A stretch of DNA of 64,000 bases, taken from positions 496,001 through 560,000 of the forward strand of contig NZ_JAESND010000001.1 in NCBI RefSeq assembly GCF_016865585.1, given 5' to 3'. The translations under genes were made by a program, and so were the position numbers. The DNA comes from Jeongeupia naejangsanensis. Its GTDB lineage: Bacteria; Pseudomonadota; Gammaproteobacteria; Burkholderiales; Chitinibacteraceae. Of the stretch, positions 26,524-35,993 are shown piece by piece (positions within the stretch are counted from its first letter, which is position 1; every line of letters begins with the position of its first letter). The notes beneath the pieces were generated by a model that was given only the letters and a program-made list of their open reading frames with translations, did not search any database and was not told the DNA's origin.

Positions 26524-27209
26524 TGCGGCAAAAAGGATTCAGCATTCCTGAAATCATGGTCGCGCTCGTCATCGGCATGGTCCTGATTCTCGGCGCCACG
26601 ACCTATCTGATGACCAATCTTCGCGCCAGCCGCGATATTGTTGCGCAAGCAAAGCTGAATCAGGACATGCGGGTAATCATGGACCTCATGACGCGTGACA
26701 TCCGACGTGCGGGCTACTACGGCACTGCGACTGACACAGCCAATTTTGCACAGCTTTTCAGGACAAACACCGGCAATCCCGCTTTCGATGCTGCCACTTC
26801 CGACAACAATGCCGCATGCATCGTGTATCGCTACGATCTTGACGGAAATGGGGCGCTGGCTGCAAACGAGACCTATGGCTTCATGTTCTCAGGCACGGAT
26901 CGCACTGCATATCTGCGCCAAGCCTCCGCGACGGGCACAAACTGCTCCGGAAGCAAGGGTGCCAGCGGTACCGTCGATTGGCTTGCCCTGAACGACGCAA
27001 ACCAAATCGAAATCACTCGCGTCCAGTTTTGCTACGTCAACCCCGCAACGCCGAACGACATTCCGCCTGCCAGCTGCAACACATTTCCAACTGGTACCGC
27101 GATTCAGGCAATTGCCGTCATCTTGCAAGCCCGTCTTACCGGTAAGCCCGACAGCACGTTGACACTGCTGCAACGCATCCAGCTACGCAATTTGCCTACG
27201 GCATCTTAA
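26517..27209 (+). CDS. pilW: Minor pilin PilW-like
   Basis: The 230-aa prepilin has a leader ending in KG before FSIPEIMVALVIGMVLILGATTYL and the PilW-like segment QDMRVIMDLMTRDIRRAGYYG. The ATG overlaps the fimT stop; 26523 is an alternative start two codons later. PilW helps prime type IV pilus assembly. The hydrophobic helix has Pro-Glu at positions 4-5, where Glu5 is conserved. Confidence 0.88.
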   Translation: MLMRQKGFSIPEIMVALVIGMVLILGATTYLMTNLRASRDIVAQAKLNQDMRVIMDLMTRDIRRAGYYGTATDTANFAQLFRTNTGNPAFDAATSDNNAACIVYRYDLDGNGALAANETYGFMFSGTDRTAYLRQASATGTNCSGSKGASGTVDWLALNDANQIEITRVQFCYVNPATPNDIPPASCNTFPTGTAIQAIAVILQARLTGKPDSTLTLLQRIQLRNLPTAS

Positions 27210-27224
27210 GTCGGGAACGCCACG

Positions 27225-28688
27225 ATGAAGCCCTTGCTCGCCCCTTCAAGCGCACCAGCCCGCCAGGCCGGATTGGCAACACTGTTGACCGTGGTCGTCA
27301 TTCTCGCCATCGTCACACTGGTCTCGATGTATGCCAACCGCGCAGTCTTTCTCGAACAGAAGTCCGCCAACAACTACTACCACTCGGCCAAATCCCTCGG
27401 GGCGGCCGAAGCGGGACTGGATAGCATCTTTGCATCGCTTCAAGCAGACAAGGATGCAATGAAAACGCCAGGCGCAGCAACCCGATTGGTCTGTCTGGAT
27501 ACAAGCGGAAATGTCCGCTTCCTGACCGCCAACAGCAGTGGCAAAGCCTGTCCCGCTGACAGTAGCGCAAGCGCAGCAACCAAGTCTGTTTCAGCTGGGC
27601 TGGTCGACAGCCAAGAGGCATACACAGTTACGCTGACCGTCAACGCCGATGGCAAAACCATCAACATCAGCAGCCAAGGTTGCTCAGACACCAAAGGCAC
27701 CAGTTGCTCGGCTAGCGATAGTTCGACCAGCACACTGCAGACCAGCGTCAACTGGGGAAGCGCGCTGAACACCCGCAATGCGGCAATGACTTCCAAGGCC
27801 GACTATCACCAGAACGGCTCGCTGCACGTGACGAAGGTCTCCGATTCGCCGGACCCGGCGTACAGCGTACTGGCAGGTGGCGACTACGGCATGGGCGGCT
27901 CGAGTGGTGTTGGCACCATCTGCAAGCAAGGCAGCACCAGTCCCGCCAGTTGCCCGGACGACTCGAACAGCGTCGCTGGAGAGGATGACTGGCAGTTTTT
28001 CCAGTCCACTTTCGGCACAACGCCCGATCTGCTGCGCACCAAGGCCAAGATTTACAAAAGCAACAGTACAAGCATGAACGGCTCCTCGCTCCCCCCCTTC
28101 CCTGCGAGCACGGGCCTCAATGCCGCGGCCATTACGGGACTCGGCACGCAAGTCATCTGGGTGGAAGGCGATTTGACGCTCAACGGCAGCGTTACCTTTG
28201 GCAGCAACACCAAGCCGATCGTACTGATCATCAACGGCAACCTGAACCTGCGCGGCACCACAAACAACATTTTCGGCTTTCTTTATGTCGTTGGTGCCGT
28301 TGGCGACGAATTCAGTTCCCGCTGCCACTGGGCCAATGACAGCGACTTGAGCAGTTGGTGGACGGGCTCAATGCCCCACCCCGGTGATGCCGCGGGCTGC
28401 TCAACCGCACTGGGTGGCGCACTGTCGGTCACAGGCGCCCTGGCCATCGAAGGATCGATCGTCAACGCGCCAGACTCGCTTCACCCGTTGCCATGGAAGT
28501 CATGGCGTGACGGCATTTCCTCGACCACCCCCAACAGCTACGACACAACCAATCACAACGTCACGCGCTACCGCTTCAGCTATCAGAACTACGGCACCAC
28601 AGCGGTTTACTACGACAAGAACCTGCTTGACCAGATCGAACTCGACCCGGTACTCAAGCGCAGTCCGGGCAAGTGGAAGGATTTCTGA
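27225..28688 (+). CDS. Large PilX-like minor pilin
   Basis: The 487-aa product has an N-terminal segment RQAGLATLLTVVVILAIVTLVSMYANRAVFLEQKSANNYYHSAKSLGAAEAGLD, typical of PilX/GspK-like N-termini (Ala-Glu-Ala-Gly-Leu). A ~420-residue Ser/Thr/Gly-rich body follows, with six or more cysteines and beta-strand-like repeats around 300-350 (ITGLGTQVIWVEGDLTLNGS). Usual PilX is ~170-200 aa, so the extra domain is unusual and may replace the missing PilY1 tip adhesin. It lies between pilW (15-base gap) and pilV (2-base gap). Confidence 0.8.
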   Translation: MKPLLAPSSAPARQAGLATLLTVVVILAIVTLVSMYANRAVFLEQKSANNYYHSAKSLGAAEAGLDSIFASLQADKDAMKTPGAATRLVCLDTSGNVRFLTANSSGKACPADSSASAATKSVSAGLVDSQEAYTVTLTVNADGKTINISSQGCSDTKGTSCSASDSSTSTLQTSVNWGSALNTRNAAMTSKADYHQNGSLHVTKVSDSPDPAYSVLAGGDYGMGGSSGVGTICKQGSTSPASCPDDSNSVAGEDDWQFFQSTFGTTPDLLRTKAKIYKSNSTSMNGSSLPPFPASTGLNAAAITGLGTQVIWVEGDLTLNGSVTFGSNTKPIVLIINGNLNLRGTTNNIFGFLYVVGAVGDEFSSRCHWANDSDLSSWWTGSMPHPGDAAGCSTALGGALSVTGALAIEGSIVNAPDSLHPLPWKSWRDGISSTTPNSYDTTNHNVTRYRFSYQNYGTTAVYYDKNLLDQIELDPVLKRSPGKWKDF

Positions 28689-28690
28689 CA

Positions 28691-29194
28691 ATGCGCAAGC
28701 AATATGGTGTGGGCCTGATTGAGGTTCTCGTTGCCTTGCTGGTCATCGGCAGTGGACTGCTGGCCATCAGCCGGTTTCAGGGGACATTGATCGAAAATGC
28801 CAGCTTTACCAAGCAACGCTCGGAAGCCATGACGTATGCGGTGCAGCTGGTCGAGGGGCTGCGCAATTTGCCGTCGTGCATTACCCCCACCCCGGCCCCT
28901 GGCACACCGATGCCCGCCAGTGGATTCTGTGTAGGCACCGCCTATGCCAACATTGAGCTTGCTGACAACAACGCCTGTGATTTGTCCGCCACCAGTGGCG
29001 TGTCGGCATGCTACGGCGACGCGGCGGCCTTGAGCGGCAGTGGCACGTCCTACGCCCGACGCTGGAAAATCACCAACGTGGCAATCGCCGGCACCGTCTA
29101 CAGCAAGCAGCTTGACGTCCGCATCGACTGGACCGACAACCGTGGCGACTTGCAGCAAACGCTGTTGAGCACGGTCATCTCCGCGAACCGCTGA
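28691..29194 (+). CDS. pilV: Minor pilin PilV-like
   Basis: The 167-aa prepilin has the leader MRKQYG before VGLIEVLVALLVIGSGLLAISRFQ, the PilV type, followed by SEAMTYAVQLVEGLRNLPSC. The C-terminal strand WRKITNVAI-like region ends in LSTVISANR. ATG 28691 starts 2 bases after the pilX stop. It is the last gene of the minor pilin operon; no pilY1 follows. Confidence 0.88.
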   Translation: MRKQYGVGLIEVLVALLVIGSGLLAISRFQGTLIENASFTKQRSEAMTYAVQLVEGLRNLPSCITPTPAPGTPMPASGFCVGTAYANIELADNNACDLSATSGVSACYGDAAALSGSGTSYARRWKITNVAIAGTVYSKQLDVRIDWTDNRGDLQQTLLSTVISANR

Positions 29195-29436
29195 GCAGCC
29201 GCAAGTCGGGCCACTGCGCAATTATCACTAATCAGCCCCTCCATGCTGGCTGATTGCAAGGAAACTCGTTTAAGATACCGCCCTTTCCGGGACGTCCAAG
29301 GCCGGCAACGACGAGGGGGCAATACCCTTTGTTCGCCAGAGGTGCCGCGCCCCATTTACCTCAGCGCCTCAGGCCGGGTAAAACGCCTCGACGTCCCCGT
29401 GCCGCCAGCGCAGCCAGTGCTTACAAGGACACTCGC

Positions 29437-31701
29437 ATGCGTTTTTACTTCCCTGTCGTCATCATCGACGAAGACTTCCGCTCCGAAAACACCAGCGGCT
29501 CCGGCATCCGCGAGCTGGCTGCGGCCATCGAGGCCGAGGGCGTGGACGTCATCGGCTATACCAGCTATGGCGATCTGACCAGCTTCGCGCAGCAGCAAAG
29601 CCGCGCGGCCGGTTTTATCCTGTCGATCGACGACGAGGAGTTCGGTGGCGGCACCCCACAGGAAACCCAGGATGCGCTGACCAGCCTGCGCACCTTCGTC
29701 GCCGAGATCCGCCGCCGCAACCCGGACATCCCGATCTATCTGTACGGCGAAACGCGGACCGCGCGCCACATTCCGAACGACGTGCTGCGCGAGCTGCACG
29801 GCTTCATCCACATGCACGAGGACACGCCGGAGTTCGTCGCGCGCCACATCATTCGCGAGACGAAGAGCTACCTCGACACGCTGGCGCCGCCGTTCTTCCG
29901 CGCACTGGTGCATTACGCGCAGGACGGGTCGTACTCGTGGCACTGCCCGGGACACTCGGGTGGCGTGGCGTTCCTGAAGTCGCCGGTCGGCCAGATGTTC
30001 CACCAGTTCTTCGGCGAGAACATGCTGCGCGCCGACGTCTGCAACGCGGTGGATGAACTCGGCCAGCTGCTCGACCACACCGGCCCGGTGGCAGCCAGCG
30101 AGCGTAACGCCGCGCGCATCTTCAATGCCGATCACCTGTTTTTCGTCACCAACGGCACCAGCACGTCGAACAAGATCGTCTGGCACAGCACCGTAGCGCC
30201 GGGCGACATCGTCGTCGTCGACCGCAACTGCCACAAGTCCATCCTGCACGCGATCATGATGACCGGCGCGGTGCCGATCTTCCTGACGCCGACGCGCAAT
30301 CATTACGGCATCATCGGGCCGATTCCGCGCAGCGAATTCGAGCCGGAGAACATCCGCAAGAAGATGCTCGCCAACCCGTTCTGCCGTGAAAAGCTCGAAG
30401 CCAATCCGGACGTGAAGCCGCGCGTGCTGACGATCACCCAGTCGACCTACGACGGCGTGATGTACAACGTCGAGGAAATCAAGGGGCTGCTGGACGGCGA
30501 GATCGAGACGCTGCACTTCGACGAAGCCTGGCTGCCGCACGCGGCGTTCCATGACTTCTACGGTGACTACCACGCAATCGGCGAAGGCCGGCCGCGCTGC
30601 AAGGATTCGATGGTGTTCTCGACCCAGTCGACGCACAAGCTGCTCGCCGGCCTCTCGCAGGCGTCGCAGATCCTGGTGCAGGACGCCGAGGACAACAAGC
30701 TCGACCGCGACATCTTCAACGAAGCGTATCTGATGCATACGTCGACGTCGCCGCAGTACTCGATCATTGCCTCGTGCGACGTCGCCGCGGCGATGATGGA
30801 AGCACCGGGCGGTACCGCGCTGGTCGAGGAGTCGCTGGCCGAAGCACTGGAATTCCGCCGTGCGATGCGCAAAGTGGACGAGGAATATGGTGCCGACTGG
30901 TGGTTCAAGGTCTGGGGGCCGGACGACCTGACCGACGAAGGTCTGGATCACCGCGACGCCTGGACGCTCAAGGCCGGTGAAGACTGGCACGGCTTCGGCG
31001 ACATCGCCGAAGGCTTCAACATGCTCGACCCGATCAAGGCGACGATCCTGACGCCGGGGCTGAACGTGCACGGCGAGTTCGACGCTACCGGCATCCCGGC
31101 CGCCATCGTCAGCAAGTATCTGGCCGAGCATGGCGTCGTGATCGAAAAGACCGGCCTGTACTCGTTCTTCATCATGTTCACCATCGGCATCACCAAGGGC
31201 CGCTGGAACACGATGCTCACCGCGCTGCAGCAGTTCAAGGACGATTACGACAAGAACACCCCGCTGTGGCGCTGCCTGCCGGACTTCATCCAGCAGTATC
31301 CGCAGTACGAGCGCGTTGGCTTGCATGACCTGTGCCAGCAGATCCACGACATTTACAAGAAGCACGACGTCGCGCGCCTGACAACCGAAATGTATCTGTC
31401 GGACCTGACCCCGGCCATGAAGCCGGCCAAGGCGTTCAGCAAGATGGCGCACCGCGAGATCCAGCGCGTGCCGATCGACGAGCTGGAAGGCCGCATCACC
31501 GCGGTGATGTTCACCCCCTATCCGCCGGGCATTCCGCTGCTGGTGCCGGGTGAAGTGTTCAACAAGACCATCGTCGATTACGTGCGCTTTGTCCGCGATT
31601 TCAACGCGCGCTTCCCGGGTTTCGACGCCTACATCCATGGTCTGGTGGTCGAATCGACGGGTGGCACGAAGCAGTATTACGTCGACTGCGTGTCCGAATA
31701 A
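29437..31701 (+). CDS. PLP-dependent Arg/Lys/Orn decarboxylase
   Basis: The 754-aa fold-type I decarboxylase has a receiver-like wing domain (residues 1-~130: FPVVIIDEDFRSENTSG) and the major domain with SWHCPGHSGGVAFLKSPVGQ. The PLP lysine is in STQSTHKLLAGLSQAS, and a C-terminal domain includes PYPPGIPLLVPGE. Length is close to biodegradative arginine decarboxylase AdiA and Pseudomonas LdcA; sequence alone does not settle arginine versus lysine. It consumes protons and makes a polyamine or precursor. ATG 29437 has AAGGAC upstream. Confidence 0.92.
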   Translation: MRFYFPVVIIDEDFRSENTSGSGIRELAAAIEAEGVDVIGYTSYGDLTSFAQQQSRAAGFILSIDDEEFGGGTPQETQDALTSLRTFVAEIRRRNPDIPIYLYGETRTARHIPNDVLRELHGFIHMHEDTPEFVARHIIRETKSYLDTLAPPFFRALVHYAQDGSYSWHCPGHSGGVAFLKSPVGQMFHQFFGENMLRADVCNAVDELGQLLDHTGPVAASERNAARIFNADHLFFVTNGTSTSNKIVWHSTVAPGDIVVVDRNCHKSILHAIMMTGAVPIFLTPTRNHYGIIGPIPRSEFEPENIRKKMLANPFCREKLEANPDVKPRVLTITQSTYDGVMYNVEEIKGLLDGEIETLHFDEAWLPHAAFHDFYGDYHAIGEGRPRCKDSMVFSTQSTHKLLAGLSQASQILVQDAEDNKLDRDIFNEAYLMHTSTSPQYSIIASCDVAAAMMEAPGGTALVEESLAEALEFRRAMRKVDEEYGADWWFKVWGPDDLTDEGLDHRDAWTLKAGEDWHGFGDIAEGFNMLDPIKATILTPGLNVHGEFDATGIPAAIVSKYLAEHGVVIEKTGLYSFFIMFTIGITKGRWNTMLTALQQFKDDYDKNTPLWRCLPDFIQQYPQYERVGLHDLCQQIHDIYKKHDVARLTTEMYLSDLTPAMKPAKAFSKMAHREIQRVPIDELEGRITAVMFTPYPPGIPLLVPGEVFNKTIVDYVRFVRDFNARFPGFDAYIHGLVVESTGGTKQYYVDCVSE

Positions 31702-31724
31702 GCCTGAACACTGCACGCCAGTAC

Positions 31725-31750
31725 AAAGCCGCCCCTCGGGGCGGCTTTTT
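31725..31750. terminator. Rho-independent terminator, probably bidirectional
   Basis: An AAAGCCGCCCC/GGGGCGGCTTT stem is followed by T5. It lies between the decarboxylase and the convergent cytochrome gene. Confidence 0.88.
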
Positions 31751-31759
31751 GTTGCGCGC

Positions 31760-32077
31760 TTACTTCTGCGACAGAATCCAGGTTGCCAGTTGCTGCGCCT
31801 CGGCATCGGTAACCGCAGCCGGTGGCATTGCCACCGGCCCCCACGCGCCGGAACCGCCCTTGCGGATCTTCGTCGCCAGCTTCGCCGCTGCGCCCTTGTC
31901 ACCGCGATAGCGGTCGGCCACCTGCTTGAAGCCCGGCCCGACGATTTTCTGCGTCATGCCGTGACACGCCATGCAGCTCTTGCTGTTCGCCAGCTGCTGC
32001 GGCGTGACTGCCGACGCGGTGCCCGACGCCAGCACAATCACCCCCACCCCCACCCCCACCCACAACCGAATTCCCAT
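31760..32077 (-). CDS. Small periplasmic c-type cytochrome (class I)
   Basis: The 105-aa product has a signal peptide that starts MGIRLWVGVGVGVIVLASGTASA and one haem site CMACH (around residue 36). A distal methionine in VAMPPAAVTD is the likely sixth ligand. It resembles cytochrome c551/c5-type electron carriers. ATG 32077 has a GGGAGTGG site. The VGVGVGV in the signal peptide comes from a tandem CACCCC repeat on the plus strand (32040-32061). Confidence 0.9.
   Translation of the reverse strand: MGIRLWVGVGVGVIVLASGTASAVTPQQLANSKSCMACHGMTQKIVGPGFKQVADRYRGDKGAAAKLATKIRKGGSGAWGPVAMPPAAVTDAEAQQLATWILSQK
32040..32061. repeat. Tandem hexamer repeat; G-quadruplex motif on the minus strand
   Basis: About three and a half copies of ACCCCC/CACCCC on the plus strand read on the minus strand as three runs of five G separated by single T, plus a fourth run of three G. 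It lies within the cytochrome signal-peptide coding region close to the start codon. Confidence 0.85.
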
Positions 32078-32225
32078 TTCACCACTCCCGAAAAACACGA
32101 CGTTATCAATCACCGGCAACGGACTGCGTGCGGCAGATCAAACTCTGTCCAACCGTCCCGCGGAGACCGCTGGCAGCGACTTACGGCCTGACCTATGTTG
32201 GGACTCTCGCTCGCAGGAGTCGTGG

Positions 32226-33437
32226 ATGAATGCGCCCGCCCCAGCAGGTGGCTGTCGCCCGCCACCGATCGCTGCGCACTGGCTCGCTCGATACCGGCAG
32301 GTGCGCGCCCACACCGAGGCGCTGGCCGCGGCACTGTCACCGGAAGACCAGACGGTGCAGTCCATGCCCGACGCGAGTCCGACCAAATGGCACCGCGCGC
32401 ATGTCAGCTGGTTCTTCGAGCAATTCCTGCTGGGCCGGTTCCTCCCCGATTACCGCTGCTTCGATCCGCGCTATGCCTTCCTGTTCAATTCGTACTACGT
32501 CTCGCTCGGACCGCGCTTCGAGCGACCGCAGCGCGGGCTGCTCACCCGCCCCACGGTGCAAGAAGTCGGCGACTACCGCAATCACGTCGACACGGCGGTC
32601 GCGACGCTGTTGACGGTTGCGACACCTGCTGAACTGGCAACACTGCTGCCGATTCTGGAGCTGGGTCTGCAGCACGAGCAACAACATCAGGAGCTGATGC
32701 TCACCGACATCCTTCACGCGTTCTCGCACAACCCGCTGCATCCCGCAGCGATTCCCGACTGGGAGTGGCCGTCGCTCGATGCGCCCTCCCAAGCCGGCAT
32801 TGCCTTGAGCGCCGGCCCCTACCAGATCGGCCATCCGGGCGACGGCTTCTGCTTCGACAACGAAACGCCACGGCATACCACCTGGCTGCAGGATTGCCGT
32901 GTTGCCCCGCAGCTGGTCACCCAGGGCGACTGGCTGGCCTTTATCGGCGATGGCGGCTACACCACGCCGACACTGTGGTTGTCGGACGGCTGGACGCACG
33001 CACAGCACTGGCAGGCACCGCTGTACTGGCAACAGCGTGACGGCCACTGGCAGACGCTCACCCTTGGCGGCCTTCGCGGCATCAACCCAACGCAGCCGGT
33101 CTGCCACATCAGCTACTACGAAGCCGATGCCTTCGCCCGTTGGGCCGGGCGTCGCCTGCCGACCGAGGCCGAATGGGAAGTCGCAGAAAGCAGTGGCCTG
33201 CTCGCCAATGCGTTCGGGCACGTCTGGCAGTGGACCGCCAGCGCCTACCTGCCCTACCCGGGCTATCGTCCCGCCACCGGGGCAATCGGCGAGTACAACG
33301 GCAAGTTCATGATCAACCAGCAGGTATTGCGCGGCAGCTCGTGTGCGACATCGCCCTGCCACGCCCGACCCGGCTACCGCAATTTCTTCTATCCGCACCA
33401 GCGCTGGCAGTTCAGCGGCTTGCGGCTCGCCGACTGA
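32226..33437 (+). CDS. egtB: Ergothioneine synthase EgtB-like (non-haem iron sulfoxide synthase)
   Basis: The 403-aa protein has an N-terminal DinB-like domain with the iron-binding histidines (KWHRAHVSWFFEQF and LQHEQQHQELMLTD). The C-terminal formylglycine-generating-enzyme-like domain has ISYYEADAFARWAGRRLPTEAEWE and ends GYRNFFYPHQRWQFSGLRLA. EgtB joins trimethylhistidine to a thiol donor (cysteine or gamma-glutamylcysteine) with oxygen. The donor cannot be read from sequence. egtD follows 13 bases later. Confidence 0.93.
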   Translation: MNAPAPAGGCRPPPIAAHWLARYRQVRAHTEALAAALSPEDQTVQSMPDASPTKWHRAHVSWFFEQFLLGRFLPDYRCFDPRYAFLFNSYYVSLGPRFERPQRGLLTRPTVQEVGDYRNHVDTAVATLLTVATPAELATLLPILELGLQHEQQHQELMLTDILHAFSHNPLHPAAIPDWEWPSLDAPSQAGIALSAGPYQIGHPGDGFCFDNETPRHTTWLQDCRVAPQLVTQGDWLAFIGDGGYTTPTLWLSDGWTHAQHWQAPLYWQQRDGHWQTLTLGGLRGINPTQPVCHISYYEADAFARWAGRRLPTEAEWEVAESSGLLANAFGHVWQWTASAYLPYPGYRPATGAIGEYNGKFMINQQVLRGSSCATSPCHARPGYRNFFYPHQRWQFSGLRLAD

Positions 33438-33450
33438 CCGAGGAACTGCG

Positions 33451-34386
33451 ATGCACGATGATACGACCCGTTTCATGGCCGACGTGATTGAAGGGCTCGG
33501 CGCATCGCCCAAGCGGCTGCCGCCCAAGTATTTTTACGATGCCGCCGGCTCAGCGCTGTTCCTCGACATCACCCGGCTGGACGAGTACTACGTCACCCGG
33601 GCCGAGCTGGAAATCCTCGGCAGATACGCCACCGACATCGCAAGCCATGTCCCGGCCGGCGCGGTGCTGGTCGAATTCGGCAGCGGCGCAAGCACGAAGA
33701 TCCGCAAGCTGCTCGACGCGTTGCCACGCCTCACCGGTTATGTGCCGGTCGACATCTCGGTCGAGCTGCTGGCGCAGGAAGCGGACGAGTTGCACCGGGA
33801 CTTCCCGGCGCTGCCGGTCTGGCCCATCGCGACCGACTTCACCACCGAATTCGCATTGCCGGCTGCGGCAACCCACAGCCCGAAGGTCGGCTTTTTCCCC
33901 GGATCGACCATCGGCAATTTCGAGCCGCACGAAGCCGAACACTTTCTCGCCTGTGCCGCGCATACGCTCGGCCCCGGCTCGGCCTTCATCGTCGGCGTCG
34001 ACCTGGAAAAATCCCCTGCCACGCTGCATGCCGCCTACAACGATGCGGCCGGTATTACCGCACGCTTCAATCTCAACATGCTGACCCGCATCCGGCGCGA
34101 GCTGGACGCCCACATCGACCCGCAGGGTTTTCGTCACCATGCGTTCTACAACACCGACGCACGGCGGATCGAAATGCACCTCGTCGCCACCCGGGCGCAA
34201 ACCGTCCACGTCGACGGCCACAGCTTCCAGTTTGCTGACGGCGAAAGCATCCACACCGAGAACAGCTACAAGTACACGCCAGCGCGTTTCGCCGAACTGG
34301 CCGCCCGTGCCGGCTGGCAAACGGAAGCCAGTTGGACCGACGCACAGGGGCTGATGTCAGTTCACGCGTTGCGCTGTCGATGTTGA
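33451..34386 (+). CDS. egtD: Histidine N-alpha-methyltransferase EgtD
   Basis: The 311-aa SAM-dependent enzyme trimethylates histidine in ergothioneine synthesis. Motifs: RLPPKYFYDAAGSALFLDITRLDEYYVTRAE, the SAM loop LVEFGSGASTKIRKLLDA, FFPGSTIGNFEPHEAE and VGVDLEKSPATLHAAYND. ATG 33451 is preceded by GAGGAAC. With egtB alone upstream and no egtA or egtC visible, this is the two-gene proteobacterial arrangement. Confidence 0.95.
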   Translation: MHDDTTRFMADVIEGLGASPKRLPPKYFYDAAGSALFLDITRLDEYYVTRAELEILGRYATDIASHVPAGAVLVEFGSGASTKIRKLLDALPRLTGYVPVDISVELLAQEADELHRDFPALPVWPIATDFTTEFALPAAATHSPKVGFFPGSTIGNFEPHEAEHFLACAAHTLGPGSAFIVGVDLEKSPATLHAAYNDAAGITARFNLNMLTRIRRELDAHIDPQGFRHHAFYNTDARRIEMHLVATRAQTVHVDGHSFQFADGESIHTENSYKYTPARFAELAARAGWQTEASWTDAQGLMSVHALRCRC

Positions 34387-34471
34387 ATGCGACGGCCCGC
34401 GCAAAAAAAGGCCGGGACGCCGGGACGGATTTCGCCGAAAATCGGGCCTCACTGTTAGCCGATGCCTACCC

Positions 34472-35857
34472 ATGGATTACTTTCCGCTGTTTCTCGACCT
34501 CAAGCACCAACCCTGTCTGATCGTCGGCGGCGGCGACGTTGCATTGCGCAAGGCCGACCTGCTGAAGTCGGCAGGCGCAGCGATCACGGTCGTATCACCG
34601 GAGCTGGTGCCGACGCTGGTGCAGTGGCGTGACAACGGCGAGCTGATCCACCGGCCACGTACGTTCAGCCGTGACGACGTCGCCGGCATGCGGCTGGTCA
34701 TCGCCGCAACCGACGATGAACACGTCAACGCGCAGGTCCACGCCGAATGCGAAGCGCGGAGCATCCTCGTCAATGTCGTCGACACCCCCGGAAAGTGCCG
34801 TTTCATCGTCCCGTCCATCGTCGATCGTTCACCGCTGATGGTTGCCATTTCGACCGGTGGCGCAGCGCCGGTGCTGGCGCGCCAGCTGCGTGCCCGCATC
34901 GAAGCCACGCTGCCGCACGGTTACGGCGTACTGGCCCGGCTGGCCGGCGCCTTGCGGGATCGTGTCAAGGCACGGTTCAGTGACGAACGCGCACGCCGGC
35001 GCTACTGGGAAACCGCGCTGGAAGGCGCCGCGGCCGAAAAGGCGCTGGCCGGCAACGAAGCCGGTGCGCTGGCCGAGCTTGAAGCCCGCCTCGATCAGGC
35101 CGACGACGCCGCCCTGCAGCGCGGCGCGGTCTATCTGGTCGGCGCCGGCCCGGGCAACCCGGATCTGCTGACCTTCCGGGCGTTGCGGCTGATGCAGCAG
35201 GCCGATGTCGTGCTGTACGACAACCTTGTTGCGCCGGCCATTCTCGCGCTCGTCCGTCGCGATGCCGAACGCGTTTACGTCGGCAAAAAATCGAACAACC
35301 ACGCGCTGCCGCAAGAAGAAATCAACCAGCTGCTGGTCAAGCTGGCCAAAGACGGCAAGGCAGTGCTGCGGCTCAAGGGCGGGGACCCGTTCATCTTTGG
35401 CCGTGGTGGCGAAGAGATCGAGGAACTGGCCGCCAACGGCGTCGACTTCGAGGTCGTTCCCGGCATCACCTCGGCCTCGGGCGCATCGTGCTATGCCGGC
35501 ATTCCGCTGACCCACCGGGACCATGCGCAGTCGGTCACCTTCGTCACCGGCCACCGGCGTGGCGACGCGATCGAACTCGACTGGCCCCGGCTGGTCAGTC
35601 CGTCCGAAACCGTCGTGATCTACATGGGCGTCAAGCAGGCACCCCACATCTGCGCCCAACTGATCGCCCACGGCCGTGCCGCCGATACGCCTGCGGCCAT
35701 TGTCGAAAAGGCCACGACCACCGAGCAGCGTGTCGTCGCCGGCACGCTGGCGACGCTGCCCGCGCTGATCGAACAGCAAGGCATCAAACCACCAGCCCTG
35801 ATCATCGTCGGAACAGTCGTCACGCTGCACGACCGGCTGGGCTGGCAAGCAAGCTGA
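34472..35857 (+). CDS. cysG: Siroheme synthase (trifunctional)
   Basis: The 461-aa protein makes sirohaem from uroporphyrinogen III. The N-terminal CysG-B part is dehydrogenase/ferrochelatase (CLIVGGGDVALRKADLLKSAGA, GKCRFIVPSIVDRSPLMVAISTGGAAPVLAR). The C-terminal methyltransferase domain (~215-461) shows VYLVGAGPGNPDLLTFRALR, VLRLKGGDPFIFGRGGEE and VVPGITSASG. Sirohaem serves sulfite and nitrite reductases. It lies 85 bases after egtD. Confidence 0.96.
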   Translation: MDYFPLFLDLKHQPCLIVGGGDVALRKADLLKSAGAAITVVSPELVPTLVQWRDNGELIHRPRTFSRDDVAGMRLVIAATDDEHVNAQVHAECEARSILVNVVDTPGKCRFIVPSIVDRSPLMVAISTGGAAPVLARQLRARIEATLPHGYGVLARLAGALRDRVKARFSDERARRRYWETALEGAAAEKALAGNEAGALAELEARLDQADDAALQRGAVYLVGAGPGNPDLLTFRALRLMQQADVVLYDNLVAPAILALVRRDAERVYVGKKSNNHALPQEEINQLLVKLAKDGKAVLRLKGGDPFIFGRGGEEIEELAANGVDFEVVPGITSASGASCYAGIPLTHRDHAQSVTFVTGHRRGDAIELDWPRLVSPSETVVIYMGVKQAPHICAQLIAHGRAADTPAAIVEKATTTEQRVVAGTLATLPALIEQQGIKPPALIIVGTVVTLHDRLGWQAS

Positions 35858-35993
35858 CACCGCAGTGCCGCCGCCGCTCGTCCCCCCATGACGGGCGGCA
35901 CCCGAACCCGGTATCACAACGCGCAAACCGGCACCGGCACTGCTGCGCCGCATTGAACGACACCTCCGTTCATCGACACAATGCTTTCATTCA

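Noticed and set aside
29356-31902. Long minus-strand open frame opposite the decarboxylase
   Set aside because: Shadow of a clear PLP decarboxylase with conserved active site on the plus strand.
32040-32061. CACCCC repeat as a phase-variation tract
   Set aside because: The unit is six bases, so slippage would keep the frame; on/off switching by frameshift is not possible.
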